Part shown: positions 1 to 13,709 of the stretch, one piece after another
Layout: each line of letters begins with the position of its first letter
Numbering within the stretch: position 1 is the stretch's first letter
NCBI GenBank assembly: GCA_025677825.1
Contig: JAIXMO010000017.1
Span: forward strand, 310,001-374,000
DNA from: Helicostylum pulchrum
Taxonomy: Eukaryota > Mucoromycota > Mucoromycetes > Mucorales > Mucoraceae
DNA length: 64,000 nucleotides
Reading direction: 5' to 3'
Position numbers and translations under genes: made by a program
Notes under the pieces: generated by a model
What the model saw: the letters and a program-made list of their open reading frames with translations, nothing else
The model's database searches: none
What the model was told of the DNA's origin: nothing

Positions 1-1129
1 CTTTTGGGATTTTACTCCTTAATATACGAACATGTAACTGTCTCTTTAATTTTTCAGCGGTTCGAGCCTACTGATTCCTGGTGGTTTAACCTCCCCACAG
101 CCAATTTCTTCGCCATTTGTTAATGGTATGTAGTCAGTACTGCTTTTTTTACAAGTTAGATTAACAAGGAACGTGGACGATTTTTTATCGTGTTCCCCGA
201 AATCTACTTCTCGTAATGTCAAAGTATAATGCCTTGTTTTAAAAGCTTCGGTATAATGTTTGGCGTACTTTCGCTAAAGTACCTGAAGCAGGTAGCTTTA
301 GGGTCCGTTATTTTATTGTCGATATCAAACATTTGTAAATAAACAAGAGAAAGTCTTGATACACGCTCTGTTTACACGTTTAGAAAGAAAAAAAGTGACA
401 TGTATTACTTTTTTCGCTTACCTTTACAGATGGCTATTACTCCAAGAAGAGCCTTATCGGTTTGTACAAACATAGAAACAAAGTGTATGAAAACAAAAGC
501 ACGAAAAAAAAATAATTGAAAAATAGTAAGTGAAGAAAAGAAACAAAAATTGAATAAATATGACGCTTAAAAAAGAAGGATTTATTTACTAATAACGAAG
601 TATTATATCACTATTTGCTTCATATACTCGTATTTATACGCCAGTTAATATGCATGTGTACCTGTTTGTTCCAACTTATTTCATGCAATTTATTTTTTTA
701 TGCGGATAAACTAAGTTGAGTGAGAGCATAAAATACATTACTTTTTTTTTTTGCTGAGCGTGTAAATAGAAACGTGTACCAAAAATAAAGCGAACTTTTA
801 AATGATACCAAAAACGAATTTTGGTAAAAGCGAACTAGAGCTACTTGCAAAAAAGCAAAACTTTGGGTGCCGCTGCATTTAAAAGTTTTTACCACCAATC
901 GGCTATATCACTATATCTGATAAAGTAGCTGCCGATTTTCGCTTGATCTATCCGATTGTTTCTCTTTTATCGGGCCAATTGCACACAAAAAAAAAGTAAA
1001 TTTGAAACCTAATAAAAATTTCTGGAAATTAAATGATAATTTTATTTACAAATATGATGGAGAAGAAAAATCAAAATTAAGTGGGGGGAGGGGAAGAGAA
1101 TATAGGATGTATGAGTCGAAAAAAAAAAT
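1..1129. other. AT-rich intergenic, no gene recognised
   Basis: Both strands hold only short open frames without family features. The stretch contains one copy of a repeat, near 666-775, that is also found at 61157-61256. Nothing else is supported. Confidence 0.6.
666..775 (+). repeat. Dispersed repeat copy A (mate at 61157-61256)
   Basis: Blocks shared with 61157-61256 in the same order and orientation are CCAACTT, ATTCAT, GCGxATAAA, CTAAGTTGAG, a long T run, and TGTAAATAGAA. Between CTAAGTTGAG and the final block both copies can form an A-arm/T-arm hairpin. Here the stem bases are AGCATAAAA against TTTTTTTGCT. The mate lies just downstream of a Fanzor-like relic, so this may be the tail of a related element whose body is lost or lies outside the window. 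No coding remnant is seen next to this copy. Confidence 0.5.
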
Positions 1130-2221
1130 CTAGTTCTTATAGAAAGGGTAATCGGTATAACCTTCAGCAGAGTTAGTGTAGAAGGTGTCACGGTTATACT
1201 TGTTCAAGGGCAAACCATTGCGAAGACGTTCAACAAGATCAGGGTTAGAGATAAAGAGACGGCCGAAACCAATCATGTTACCAGTTTCTTCGGCGACCTC
1301 AAAGGCTTTCTTTGTATCAAAAGTATAACCACCAGCAGAGACCATAGGGCCCTTCCAGAGCTTACGGAAAGGCTCAAGAGTATCGGGTTGCTTGGAGTAC
1401 TCATCAACACAGAAATCAGCGCGAGGTTCAATGAAATCCACAAAAGCTAAATCGCTGTGCTTTTCTTGCAAAGACTTTGCTAAATAACCCCAAGTTTCAT
1501 AAGGCGTGTCGTCCTTCATGTCTTGGAATTCAGACCAAGGGGAGAAACGAATGGCGGTACGTTCAGCACCGATAGCCTCCGCAACAGTATCAACAACTTC
1601 CAAGGAAAAACGACATCTGTTCTCGATGGAACCACCATAGATATCAGTACGCTTGTTGCTAGAGGTGTTGATGAATTGATCGAGGAGATAACCGTTGGCA
1701 GAGTGAATCTCAACACCGTCGAAACCAGCTTCGATAGCGTTCAAGGAAGCTTGACGGTAGTCGTTGAGAAGATCCTTGATCTCGGGGATAGTAAGAGCGC
1801 GAGGCTTCTCTTGGGGAAGGCCTAAAAGATTGACACCTTCAATAGCGACGTCAGAAGAAGAGACGGGTTGTTCTCCTCCAATGTGAGCAGACATGGCGGC
1901 ACGGCCAATATGCCAGAGTTGAAGGAAAATAACGCCACCCTTAGCATGTACAGCATCAGTGACCTTCTTCCAGCCTTCAATTTGCTCCTTGCTGTAGATA
2001 CCGGGAGCACGAGGGTAAGAGCCGGCCTTGTGTGTAATGAAAGTAGCTTCAGTAATTAAAAGACCTCCCTTGGTAGCACGTTGAGCGTAGTACTCGACTT
2101 GGAGATCGGTAGGAACTGCATTTTCATCAGCTCTGAAACGAGTTAAAGGAGCAAGCACAACTCTGTGTTCGAGTTGGTGCTTACCAATCTTCATGGGAGA
2201 GAAAAGAGCAGGTGCAGACAT
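1130..2221 (-). CDS. Old Yellow Enzyme family NADPH flavin oxidoreductase
   Basis: Single-exon gene of 363 residues, normal for fungal OYE / 12-oxophytodienoate reductase-like enzymes. These are cytosolic FMN proteins that reduce activated alkenes with NADPH. The whole TIM barrel is present: an N-terminal FMN strand with LAPLTRFRA near residue 24, the QLWHIGR segment near 101, the substrate-binding pair His173/Asn176 in HSANGYLLDQF, and SAGGYT plus GFGRLFISNPDL near the C-terminus for FMN phosphate binding. The start is set by MSAPALFSPMKIG, the usual OYE opening. A TATA box lies about 70 bp upstream. The physiological substrate cannot be told; fungal members act in oxidative stress and in secondary metabolism. 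The lack of introns contrasts with most neighbours. Confidence 0.95.
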   Translation of the reverse strand: MSAPALFSPMKIGKHQLEHRVVLAPLTRFRADENAVPTDLQVEYYAQRATKGGLLITEATFITHKAGSYPRAPGIYSKEQIEGWKKVTDAVHAKGGVIFLQLWHIGRAAMSAHIGGEQPVSSSDVAIEGVNLLGLPQEKPRALTIPEIKDLLNDYRQASLNAIEAGFDGVEIHSANGYLLDQFINTSSNKRTDIYGGSIENRCRFSLEVVDTVAEAIGAERTAIRFSPWSEFQDMKDDTPYETWGYLAKSLQEKHSDLAFVDFIEPRADFCVDEYSKQPDTLEPFRKLWKGPMVSAGGYTFDTKKAFEVAEETGNMIGFGRLFISNPDLVERLRNGLPLNKYNRDTFYTNSAEGYTDYPFYKN

Positions 2222-4091
2222 GTTTTTGAGTTGAGATAAAAAGTTAAGAAAAAAAAAGTAATTAAAAAGAAGAGAGGATAATAAAGACTCTATTTATACC
2301 TTTTTTTTGTTCTAGTAAAATTGAATTACTTGTTTCAAGAGTCCAATGGGCAGAGAAAAAGACCAGCGTGTTTCAAAAGCCGATTTATTTTTATTTTGAC
2401 AGCTATTCCTTTTATTGCTTTTAATATCATGAACAAAAACCGTGTAAGAGTACTGTAACATGACATTAACTATATTGAGTCTTTTTACCAAAAAAAAGAA
2501 GCAGGAAATAGTCTCTAATTGTACTCTGACAAGACAATCGATAATATAAAACAGGAACTCAGATAGGTCCCAGAAAATTAATTTTTCTTTTTCAGCGGAA
2601 AAGCTGAATAATCAATAAGTTTCGGTGGAAACACCCTTTCTAATTTTTTGAAAGCCGCTCCAATACGCTCCAATTTACTTGACAAATCGAAAAAAAAAAC
2701 TGACACCTTATCACGTTCATTCTTTTTTTTAAAAAAAAAGTGATGACTGGTATGGGCTGTTGAAGCAGTAAAAAGAAAAAGAAACACTGCTTTGACTAGA
2801 AAAAGACCCTTACGAGAAAAAGAGAAAAAAAAGTGCAATAGACGGCGATTTTAGAACTAATATGGGATTCGTACGCATAAACTTTTTTGGTATTGTAGTG
2901 GATGATATATCTAGCGCTATGATACTGAGCTACGTCTGTAATGAGTAGTCCCTTTCGGGATTGTCGCCATTGACGATATCTACTGTGTATGCCTTGGTAC
3001 TTGTGTCGAGAATTATAATGGATGATACTTTCTATAGCTGAAAAATGCTTCTGGTCACATTAATGGCCATTTAGGTACGGTAATGGACGATATTGAAATG
3101 AATTCCCCTTTGGGTACCGAAAATAATGACGCCTTTGACGCTTTTAAATAGATAGCAACTATCGGTACTACAATAAATGGATTATTATACAAAGTATTAA
3201 TATTAAACGTGTCCATGATGCAAAAGAAACGTTTATCATTGTTGGCTTTTTTTTTCTTAAGAGTAAAAAGCGCTCTTTTGTTAAAGCATTATTATGTTAT
3301 GAGCCAAAAGAATTAAATGGAATATACTTTTACGCCTTTTATTAAATATCTCGTTGAGTAACATAATGCCGTTAGAGTGTTTCTGTTCGTGCAGCATATT
3401 GACTCGGTATATACCTAAAAGGATACAATGAATATTTCAGTCTTTTGTCCTCTGATAGTAAGCTCTATTAAAAAAATACGGTTTTCGAAATCTTTGATTT
3501 CTCAAAGTAAAACCCTACGCGCACAACAGCAAAAAAAAGAAACTACTAATTGGAGGTGTACCCTTGATCCTTAACAAGGAATCTCGGTGATAGGTGAGTG
3601 TCACGTTCTTAAGATTCGTTTTAGGGCGATACCAAGATATAACTGTTCACATCTTTTTTTTTTTAAGATAATGAACCCTCCGTTGTCATGTTTACAAAAA
3701 TAGATAATGATGCCTTAATAGATTTATCAATAAACAAAGTAATATAAATATAATATATTGGCCTGGTACCAATAGATGGCATTTACAGGTACTCACATAC
3801 GTTATAACTCGACTCATTATTTCAACCGGTCGTATTATTACTAAGTATAGTACGTAAACTATTCCAGCCATTTCACACCTACTCCAAACAGCTTAATAAA
3901 GTGTCTTGCTTTTGAAGTCAAGGGCAAAAATATTGTTGACTATGGCAACAAAATAGTCAACTGTGATCCAAATTAGATATTGGGTTCATTGTCATGAAAA
4001 CAAAATGAAATAAGATTATATAAATACAGAGACTATTATTGTTATTCTCGCTTTATTCTATTTTAATTTCTCAAAACCAAAAGGAAAGAAT
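2222..4091. other. Intergenic region with degenerate short repeats
   Basis: No convincing gene. The first about 100 bp are the OYE promoter. Between 2890 and 3185 a degenerate word, roughly TAxTGGATGATA, recurs at irregular spacing (near 2891, 3011, 3076 and 3170). A small open frame at 2578-2838 (minus) is low-complexity K/F-rich sequence and was not accepted. The last about 60 bp form the leader of the next gene. Confidence 0.55.
2290..2298 (-). promoter_or_regulatory. TATA box of the OYE gene
   Basis: On the minus strand this reads TATAAATAG. It lies about 70 bp upstream of the OYE start codon at 2221, the expected place for a core promoter here; GFA1 has the same word at the same distance. 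Confidence 0.6.
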
Positions 4092-4703
4092 ATGGCATCA
4101 TGGACAGAATTAGAAGTTAGAAAAAACAGATCACCAAGGTACTCGTTACCATTATTACCAAAACAAGTACCTTACAAGACGACGGACAGAATCGAAGCAA
4201 TACCAGAAGAAGAAGACGATACGAAAAGAGAAAGAAGAAACACTAGACTGGTACAACTTATATCAACGCAAAGACAGCAATACGACACTACAATGCAATT
4301 AACAGCCTTAAGAAACGAAATCAGCTCGCTGACAGATAAATTAATACAGACAGAAGAAAAGGTGTATAAATGGAAAAAAGAGTTTAAAGACATGCAACAT
4401 AAATTTATTCAGGTAGTAAATGATCATACGCAAACAAGAGAAGAGCTTGAAGATACTCGAAGAATGCTGGAAGAGTCTGAGCATATTCGATCAAGATGGT
4501 TTTTAAAGAAAGCACAACATGAGCAAGAACCAATACCTAATACTACTTTACCAAAGAAATCTTTACCGCGTCAACATCAAAGGTATATATATAAAAAAAA
4601 ATTATACATATATTTTTTACTGATTCCTATTTATAGTCATTCTTTACCAAACAATCTTTTAAGGTTTTTAAAAATTAATCCTCGGAAATCCAACTGTATG
4701 TAA
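4092..4703 (+). CDS. Hypothetical coiled-coil protein
   Basis: Exons 4092-4582 and 4637-4703 give 185 residues; I recognise no family. The N-terminus is basic and polar. From about residue 50 to 140 the protein is charged, with heptad-like leucines (TALRNEISSLTDKLIQ, TREELEDTRRMLEES), which points to a coiled coil. The 54-nt intron has clean GT and AG ends (AG|GTATAT ... TTTATAG). It is also a multiple of three without a stop, so the unspliced message would encode a 203-residue form with a lysine/tyrosine-rich insert. CCP1 begins 92 bp downstream on the same strand. Whether splicing occurs is an inference. Confidence 0.6.
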   Translation: MASWTELEVRKNRSPRYSLPLLPKQVPYKTTDRIEAIPEEEDDTKRERRNTRLVQLISTQRQQYDTTMQLTALRNEISSLTDKLIQTEEKVYKWKKEFKDMQHKFIQVVNDHTQTREELEDTRRMLEESEHIRSRWFLKKAQHEQEPIPNTTLPKKSLPRQHQRYIYKKKLYIYFLLIPIYSHSLPNNLLRFLKINPRKSNCM

Positions 4704-4795
4704 CATAAAATAGAAGAAAAAAAAAACCCCTGCCAATTTAAAATAAAAACTCCTCTTTTTTTTATTGTTTCCTTTTTAACGCACAAAAAAAAAAT

Positions 4796-6219
4796 ATGAC
4801 TTCTTTACGGTCATTGCGTTGTTTAACAAGTCGTTTTACGACTCGTAATGTTCGGCCTACTATAAGCCCAAACTTCAAACTGACTTTACGTCGCAACTAC
4901 ACGAACACACCAAAAAAACCAGTCGCTACTCCTGCAACAGCAGCTGACGAAGGAGGTCATAACTCACTTTTATGGATTGGTATATACATATACAATACAA
5001 TACAATATAAAAATAGCACGTTGAACTATATATATAGGTTGCCTGTCTCTTGGTGTCGCATACACTTATTACCAAAAGAAACAAACAGAACGACTTGCTT
5101 TACTAGAAAAACAACAAATTTCCGACACAGACGTAAATCATGCAACTGAAAAAGAAGAAGACAAAGAAAAGTCACCTATCGTCAAATCCAATTCAAAGAA
5201 TATTGATTATCAACAAGTTTATAACGATATTGCTGAACTTTTGGATTCTAACCCAGAGTAAGAAAAAAAACCCCTTTTTTTCTGATGGTATTTTGTTTTT
5301 TAATGCGAAAATTTTTTGTTTAGTTATGATGACGGTTCTTATGGCCCAGTTCTTTTACGTCTTGCATGGCATTCTTCAGGAACATTTAATAAAGAGGACG
5401 GTAATGGTGGAAGTAACGGTGGTACGATGCGTTTTAGAGCAGAAGGGTCTCATGCAGCAAACAATGGATTAGAGTTTGCTCGTGATCTTTTAGAAAAAGA
5501 AATTAAATCAAAGTATCCCGATCTTAGTTATGGAGATATGTATACACTTGGTGGTGTTGTAGCTATTCAAGAACTTGTAAGTTTTATCTTTTTTTTACTT
5601 GTAGAGATTTATTATCTAAATGCGCGTTTTGTAATAGGGTGGTCCTAATATTAAGTGGAGACCTGGACGTCAAGATGAAAGCGAGAATAAGTGTACACCG
5701 GATGGTAGACTTCCTGATGGATCCAAGAATACGGATCATGTACGTGAGGTCTTTTATAGAATGGTTAGTAGTATACAATGTATTTTTGGAGGGTATTTGG
5801 AAAATAATGAAATTGTTGTATAGGGATTCAATGATCGTGAAATAGTTGCTTTGACAGGTGCCCACGTACTTGGTAGATGCCACCTTGATCGCAGTGGATA
5901 CGAAGGACCTTGGCAAGAATCACCTACGTTCTTCTCCAACGATTATTTCAAGGCCATTACATCTCGTCAATGGGTAAAGAAGGAACTTCCCAACGGATTA
6001 TGGCAGTGGTCTGATAAATCCAACCCTGATATCATGATGTTGCCCATTGAAATCACCATGCTGGAAGACAAGGACATGAAACCTTATTTTGAGCTCTACG
6101 CAAACGATGTCACTGTCTTCTTTGAAGATTTTGCTGACGCCTTCAAGAAATTGATCGAGTTGGGTGTTCCTTTCACTGGAGATGAACAGGAATACGTATT
6201 TGAAAGAGTAAACATGTAA
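4796..6219 (+). CDS. CCP1: Cytochrome c peroxidase, mitochondrial
   Basis: Five exons (4796-4979, 5038-5257, 5324-5576, 5638-5763, 5824-6219) encode 392 residues. The N-terminus is rich in Arg, Ser and Thr without acids ([17 protein letters not shown]), a mitochondrial presequence. A hydrophobic stretch spans the exon 1/2 join (LLWIG then [11 protein letters not shown]), consistent with an inner-membrane sorting signal. The class I haem peroxidase fold follows: distal site [12 protein letters not shown] (Arg, Trp, His), [22 protein letters not shown], and the proximal haem ligand in [12 protein letters not shown]. The downstream [19 protein letters not shown] carries the conserved Asp that bonds the proximal His. 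It reduces H2O2 using cytochrome c in the intermembrane space. WQWSDKS and [13 protein letters not shown] are typical of the C-terminal half. All introns are 58-66 nt with GT-AG ends. Confidence 0.95.
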
Positions 6220-6954
6220 TAAAAAAGTAATTGGATGAGTGATAGAAACGAGATGTAAAAAAAATGATATATGCTGGTGTTACCCTGAGTATAGGCTATG
6301 TAGCCCCCCGTCTTTTTTCTAAAAATACGATTAATTAATTTTAACCATAAAGATAATAAAATCATTATCACTGCTAAAAAAAGAAGAGTTTAAAACAGTT
6401 TTAAAAAATGAGGGTGGATAATGAATAGTCCACACTTTAACAAACTCAGACAATGCTGCATCGTGTTTTTAGCATGTTACAGACAGATATTTGATAGATC
6501 TTAAGAGTATGACGGCCGTCTTTTGCAAGAGTTGCACATCTATAAAAAAAAAAAAAAAAAAAAGTCTTGGTTAAAGGTATCATATATATGGACATTGCTA
6601 TACTAACCTTCGATGTTCTGAGCTCGTTAATAAAGTAATAGCTCGCAGAGCTTGAATAAAGTAAGATGAAAAAAGCTTCGAGAAACACAATCTAGAAACA
6701 TACTTTTTATATATGCTTCCAGCCGTTTCGTCACTTGTATTCTATTAGTAGTTAGCAACATTGTTTGCTGTATACGCATTAACAAACAAAGTAGAAAATG
6801 TCTTGATAAGAAAGGGGTAATTTACTCTTGATCAATTTATTTTGTATGTTGTGATAATTATACGTTCGTTTATCACTTCCATCTACATATCTGTTACTTA
6901 TCCTGTAGCAAAAAAGGTCCGTGGTAAGCTTAGACCACCGGATCATATTTAAGA

Positions 6955-6987
6955 GTACGCTTCTAGCACGCTTCTAGTACGCTTCTG
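6955..6987 (+). repeat. Three tandem 11-bp units
   Basis: The unit is GTACGCTTCTA, repeated three times with one or two changes per unit. It follows a near-palindrome centred on AAGCTT (GTGGT ... ACCAC) at about 6917-6945. The role is unknown. Confidence 0.6.
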
Positions 6988-8007
6988 AAGCTTACCGAGA
7001 CTACGATATTCCAACTGTTGCCTGCATAACTGTTTAACCTCTCTGCGTTAGACAGGTTCAGTGCATATTTTTTTTTTTTCGGTAAGAAAAACCAAACTAC
7101 GTTAAAATGTCTTTGGCATAAAAAAAGTTCCGTGTAACAGACCTTTTAGAACGTTTTTAAATTAACTAGTAATTAAAAGTTCCCATCAGTTCTAAATTCT
7201 AAATATTTATTAACAAATAAACATTTAGGTGTTAGAAACTCATTTTTTTACACAAAAGCGGGGGAGAACACGTAAAAAAAAAAAAAACGAGGACGACACT
7301 AACATAAAATTTCCCGCTTTCACTACCTAATTCCCGCTATCCGATTAGCGATTTTTAAGAGTACATGATGAATTCTACATATCTTTAACCGCCAGTTTTT
7401 TTTTTTTTTTTTTACTTCCACGGAAAGGATAAAAAAGACTATTAGGGGTAATAATTGAAAATGGAGCTAAAATGAGGGTTTATACGGTTGATAGATGATG
7501 ATACGCAGCATAATTCTTTTTTTAGTAAAATGGTAACAACAGTAGTAGCACATTTACCAATAAATGATGTCACGGTATACATTATAGCGGGCGGATAATA
7601 ATTAATAGGGAAGGGGTGTTTGGAAAAGCCATCAAAAAATGACACGATTGATTTACCAATTTTGATAGACTTCCCGGCACATGCGAGTAAAGAAAAAAAC
7701 ATGTGCACTGGCTTTAAAATATATACTTGATTACACAAAGAAGGAGTAAAAACGAGTTTATTTATAGTTGATTTTTTTTTTTTTTTTATCGTATAATACA
7801 TCAATCAAACGAGAACGATAAAAAAAAAAAGCTGCAGGAGAGTGTTTTACGGTAATCGTAGCAAACAAAAGCTTATAGTAATAAAACCAAGTAACTAAAC
7901 AGTAACAACGCCTTTAATATTGTCATCAAAAATAGATCTAGTAGTTTTTGATTGGACGATATTTATGTTTTACATTTTAGTTTTTTCCAAGGTAAGCTGG
8001 ACCCAAC

Positions 8008-8092
8008 CCGCGGAAACGATTTTGGTGCTTGAAAAACGAGGAGTAAAAAGAGAGGGTGAAAGAAATCAACCCCCGCGGATAAGAATCCGCGG
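8008..8092. promoter_or_regulatory. CCGCGG cluster and perfect palindrome upstream of GFA1
   Basis: CCGCGG occurs at 8008-8013. The perfect palindrome CCGCGGAT-AAGA-ATCCGCGG lies at 8073-8092, 118-137 bp before the GFA1 start. The palindrome contains CGG-N8-CCG, an arrangement bound by Zn2Cys6 factors in fungi. GC-rich islands are rare in this AT-rich window, so the cluster stands out. Binding is an inference. Confidence 0.45.
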
Positions 8093-8133
8093 AAAAAAAC
8101 CAAAGGGAAATCAAAATATTTTGATTGTTTCCA

Positions 8134-8142
8134 TATAAATAG
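8134..8142 (+). promoter_or_regulatory. TATA box of GFA1
   Basis: TATAAATAG lies 76 bp upstream of the GFA1 ATG at 8210, the same spacing as for the OYE gene. Confidence 0.6.
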
Positions 8143-8209
8143 AAGCCATTTTAAAGAACCTTTTTTTTTTCTTTTCATCATCTCATCTTTTTATAACAAA
8201 AATACAAAC

Positions 8210-10502
<2,293 letters not shown>

Positions 10503-10854
10503 AAAAAAAAAAATACATCCCCACCTTCCCATTTTAAAAAACATAACACATATATATTTTTTCATCCCCCAACCCCAACCCTTTTCACTCTATCGTCTCT
10601 TTCTTTCTTTTTTTTTAAAAAAAAAAAAAAAAAAAAAGGAACATATATATACACCATCACCTTTGTTTATTCCCAAATAAAGTAAATTTGACAAAAAACT
10701 AAAAATAATGTTTAATGCTTTTGCGCCGTGCAAGTCACAAGGATATATAAAAAGATACGACAATATAAATAAGTGGGTGGGATTTTTTTTTTTATATTTA
10801 CCCCTACTTTTTTTTTTCTCTCTTTTTTTCTTTTTTTTTTTTTTTGCGTAGAGT
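10503..10854. other. GFA1-ATG13 spacer
   Basis: 351 bp of A/T homopolymer-rich DNA. It must hold the GFA1 polyadenylation region and the ATG13 promoter; AATAAA-like words and pyrimidine tracts are present, but no specific site can be singled out. Confidence 0.5.
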
Positions 10855-12927
10855 ATGGCTAACAATATACCAAAACCAAACAAAAATTTAGAGCCTACAG
10901 TGACAACAAGTTTATCAAAGAGTTCTTTAAATTCATCATCCAGTCTATCTGTTTCACCGTCTACTTCCGTCCTATTATCTGGTAACAGAGCCCGATACCG
11001 CAGCAGTAAAACACCTTCTATTCCACCACCACCTACAACCTGCGTTTCTTCAAGCACTGCTACAGACATTAAACTTGAACAAATCATCCAAGTAAAAAAA
11101 AAAGTCTTCCCTTCTTTGTTACTTTACTCGCTAAACTCTTTCTTTTTTTCTTTTTTTTTTGTTAGAACTTTTATGCAAAGACAGCACAAATCATCGTCCA
11201 GTCAAGGATTTCCAGTGAGATATTAAAAGGAGGTTACAGTTCAAGGCGCAAAATAAACAAATGGGTAAATAGTATGCTAAAATGATACAATACGATGTTT
11301 TTTTTTGAGATTAATTATTGCTTTGCCTAATAGTTTAATATCACTACAAACGATTACGAAAACCTAAAGGAAGAATTAAAGTTCTGGAAATCATTTATAA
11401 AGAACCATAAAGATCAGGACCCTCCACCACTTATCATCGATATCTACTTGGAAACAACTGAACCCGATTTGTTGCAAGAAGGCGATAATGTAAGAGGTTG
11501 GCATAAGCTAGATTTGGGTGTTCAACGTATCTTAATCGAATCTTGGACTTTGACATTAAAGTAAAAGTAGTATATATAATATTCCCCCCTCCCCTTTTTT
11601 TTAAAAAATCGTTAACATGTAATACTCAAAAAAAAAGTTTATTCTTTCAGGCGTCCTTTACCTCAAGTCACCGTGGATTTACCTAATTTGTATAAAAGGT
11701 CCATCATCTTCTTTCGGTCTTTACATTCATTGGTGAGATTGTTACCCAGTCATAACTTGTATAAACGTTTAAGCATACATGACGGTGAGATTTCCTTGGG
11801 CTATAGGATATCCACCTACCCAGCCAACCACCGCGACGAGGTGCCACTTGGTAAGAACTTTTTTTTTTTAAAAAAAAAAAAAAATTACAAGTAACTCATT
11901 CTTTTTTCTTATCTAAAAAAAAAAGATCAACCGTTAACGCATATTGATGCAACTCAAGTCTATGAATTTAAAGAGGTGGTTACACCATTAGGGTAAAAAT
12001 TGCATAATGCGCATAATTTTATTACAAAAATTGATATTGACATAGTATAGTACGTTCAAACTTAAATTATCATATCGAAAATACTGTCAATTTGATACAA
12101 GAGAAGGTGACGCTGCAACTTTGCCTTCTTTACCAAACCGAATAGATGTAGAAGAAAATTTTTTTACTCCTACCATGACAAAATATAGACAAGAGGTAAA
12201 AAAAAAAAAATAGCATGATTCATTATTTTTTTCTCTAACCTTCACTTAGACTATATCCCAACCACCTATACCAATATTTCCATCGTCTTCGTCCTCTTCA
12301 TCCTCTCGCAGCAGAGTTCAATCGTTTCGTTCAACAGCCTCTCGCAGTCCTTACCCTACCGCCTCCACATCCACCACGACTTCATTCGAGCGACGTACAT
12401 CAGCACCTCTTGTACAACCATTTAAATCACCTTCCTTATCTTCTTCGCCTCAAAAAGAAACCATGTGTAACTATAAAAAATTAAAAAAATGATGTGCGGG
12501 GCCAAACTAAAAAAAAATAACTATAGACCCTTCTTCTCGATCTCAAACACCAGAAAAAGTACTACGACCGGAAAGTGGATCATTTGGCCGCAAAATTGAG
12601 TTCTCTTCTAGTTTCGAGAAATTTAAAAACCTAAGTGGTAGTCTTAACAATAGAACTTCCTATGCACCTGATTTAGCCAGAAGAGGGTCACGTACGAGTG
12701 ATCATAGTTCAATTTACTTGGTTCGTTTTTTTTAAGGAAAGAAAGAAAGATTTGTTATTGACACGAAAAAAAAAAAATTGTAGGAATCGGAAGAAGAAGA
12801 AGAGGATTTAGAAGATTTTATGAAGTTTATTGGAACAAGACAAGAATTAAAATTATTTAAACAATATAATTCTATTTACTCTGAAAAAGACGTAGCACAA
12901 CAAGAAGATACAAAAGTAACACTTTGA
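10855..12927 (+). CDS. ATG13: Autophagy protein Atg13
   Basis: Nine exons (10855-11091, 11166-11264, 11334-11560, 11651-11850, 11926-11992, 12051-12195, 12250-12466, 12527-12720, 12784-12927) encode 509 residues. Atg13 is the TORC1-regulated scaffold of the Atg1 kinase complex. The HORMA domain starts near residue 75 with LEQIIQNFYAKTAQIIVQSR and continues through WHKLDLGVQRILIESWTLTL, VDLPNLYKRSIIFFRSLHSL and VRLLPSHNLYKRL. It closes around FKLKLSYRKYCQF. Beyond residue about 320 the protein is Ser/Pro-rich and probably disordered, as in other Atg13 proteins, where it carries phosphosites and Atg1/Atg17 contacts. The last exon has an acidic run and DLEDFMKFIGTRQELKLF, a conserved short segment. 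Exons join in frame with GT-AG ends throughout. Confidence 0.92.
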
Positions 12928-13709
12928 ATTACTTTTTTCTTTTTTTTTATATTTCTTTCTCCAGTTTTTTCTTTTCGCATTTAAAGGTACCAGCCAATTA
13001 TTAAAAAAAAGGGGGCTTTTTTCCAATAATAAAAGGGAGAGTTACCACTTTTTTTTTTCGCAAGTAAACCCAGGTTGCCAAAATGGCAGGATTTCCAGAA
13101 ATAGATTTTCCAATCATTTATTATGTAAATAAACCTTAATTTATTACTGGTACTCATGTCTAAAAAGTTATCATTGCACAAATATCTTTTTTTTTTTTAC
13201 CGAAACTCGGTAAAGCAGAAAGAGAGATACTAAAACATTCAAAAGGGAGAATCTAAAAATTAATGTACTTGAGATTAAGTAACTAATATAAAATAAAACA
13301 AGTTATAGAAAAAGTGTTACAGTTACTAATTCCTAACACTGACATAGTCTGGAATAAATACAGTAAAATGTTATTGTATCAACTGAAAAACGTTCCACTC
13401 TCTCATTGGTAGCATTGTTATATCTTTTGATAAGTATATTTGAACTATTCACCAGATTATCCAGTTGTTGCTAAAGAATAAATAATAACGGCGTCTATTC
13501 TTTTAAACTTTATCCAACTAATATTACTTCGTATTGAATACATTACGAATACACATAAAATAAAAACAATCACCAAGAAATTTTCATTATCGGGCCATTT
13601 TTTAAGATTCAGGACATATTGTACTAAGATATGTGTCAAGAAATTCCCGGGAAAGGATATCAAAAAAAAACAGAAATTACCCTAAACTCCTTTTTTTTAT
13701 TCTTTTATA
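12928..13709. other. Intergenic region, no gene recognised
   Basis: AT-rich spacer after ATG13. Short minus-strand frames at 12981-13181 and 13457-13663 show no family features. No repeats stand out apart from homopolymer runs. Confidence 0.55.

Larger units (their letters stand above)
6220..8209. other. Intergenic region between CCP1 and GFA1
   Basis: About 2 kb without a supported gene. It contains long T and A runs (6541-6562, 7398-7413, 7772-7787), an 11-bp tandem repeat at 6955-6987, and an imperfect inverted repeat just before it. The last about 210 bp form the GFA1 promoter. An open frame at 7442-7804 (minus, 120 codons) has no domain, no good start context and a lysine tract made by a poly-T run, so it was not accepted. 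Confidence 0.55.

Noticed and set aside
2578..2838. 86-codon minus-strand frame
   Set aside because: Made of Phe/Lys tracts from T/A runs, with no start context or domain.
7442..7804. 120-codon minus-strand frame in the CCP1-GFA1 spacer
   Set aside because: Composition like the surrounding non-coding DNA, starts in a poly-T run, and no recognisable motif.
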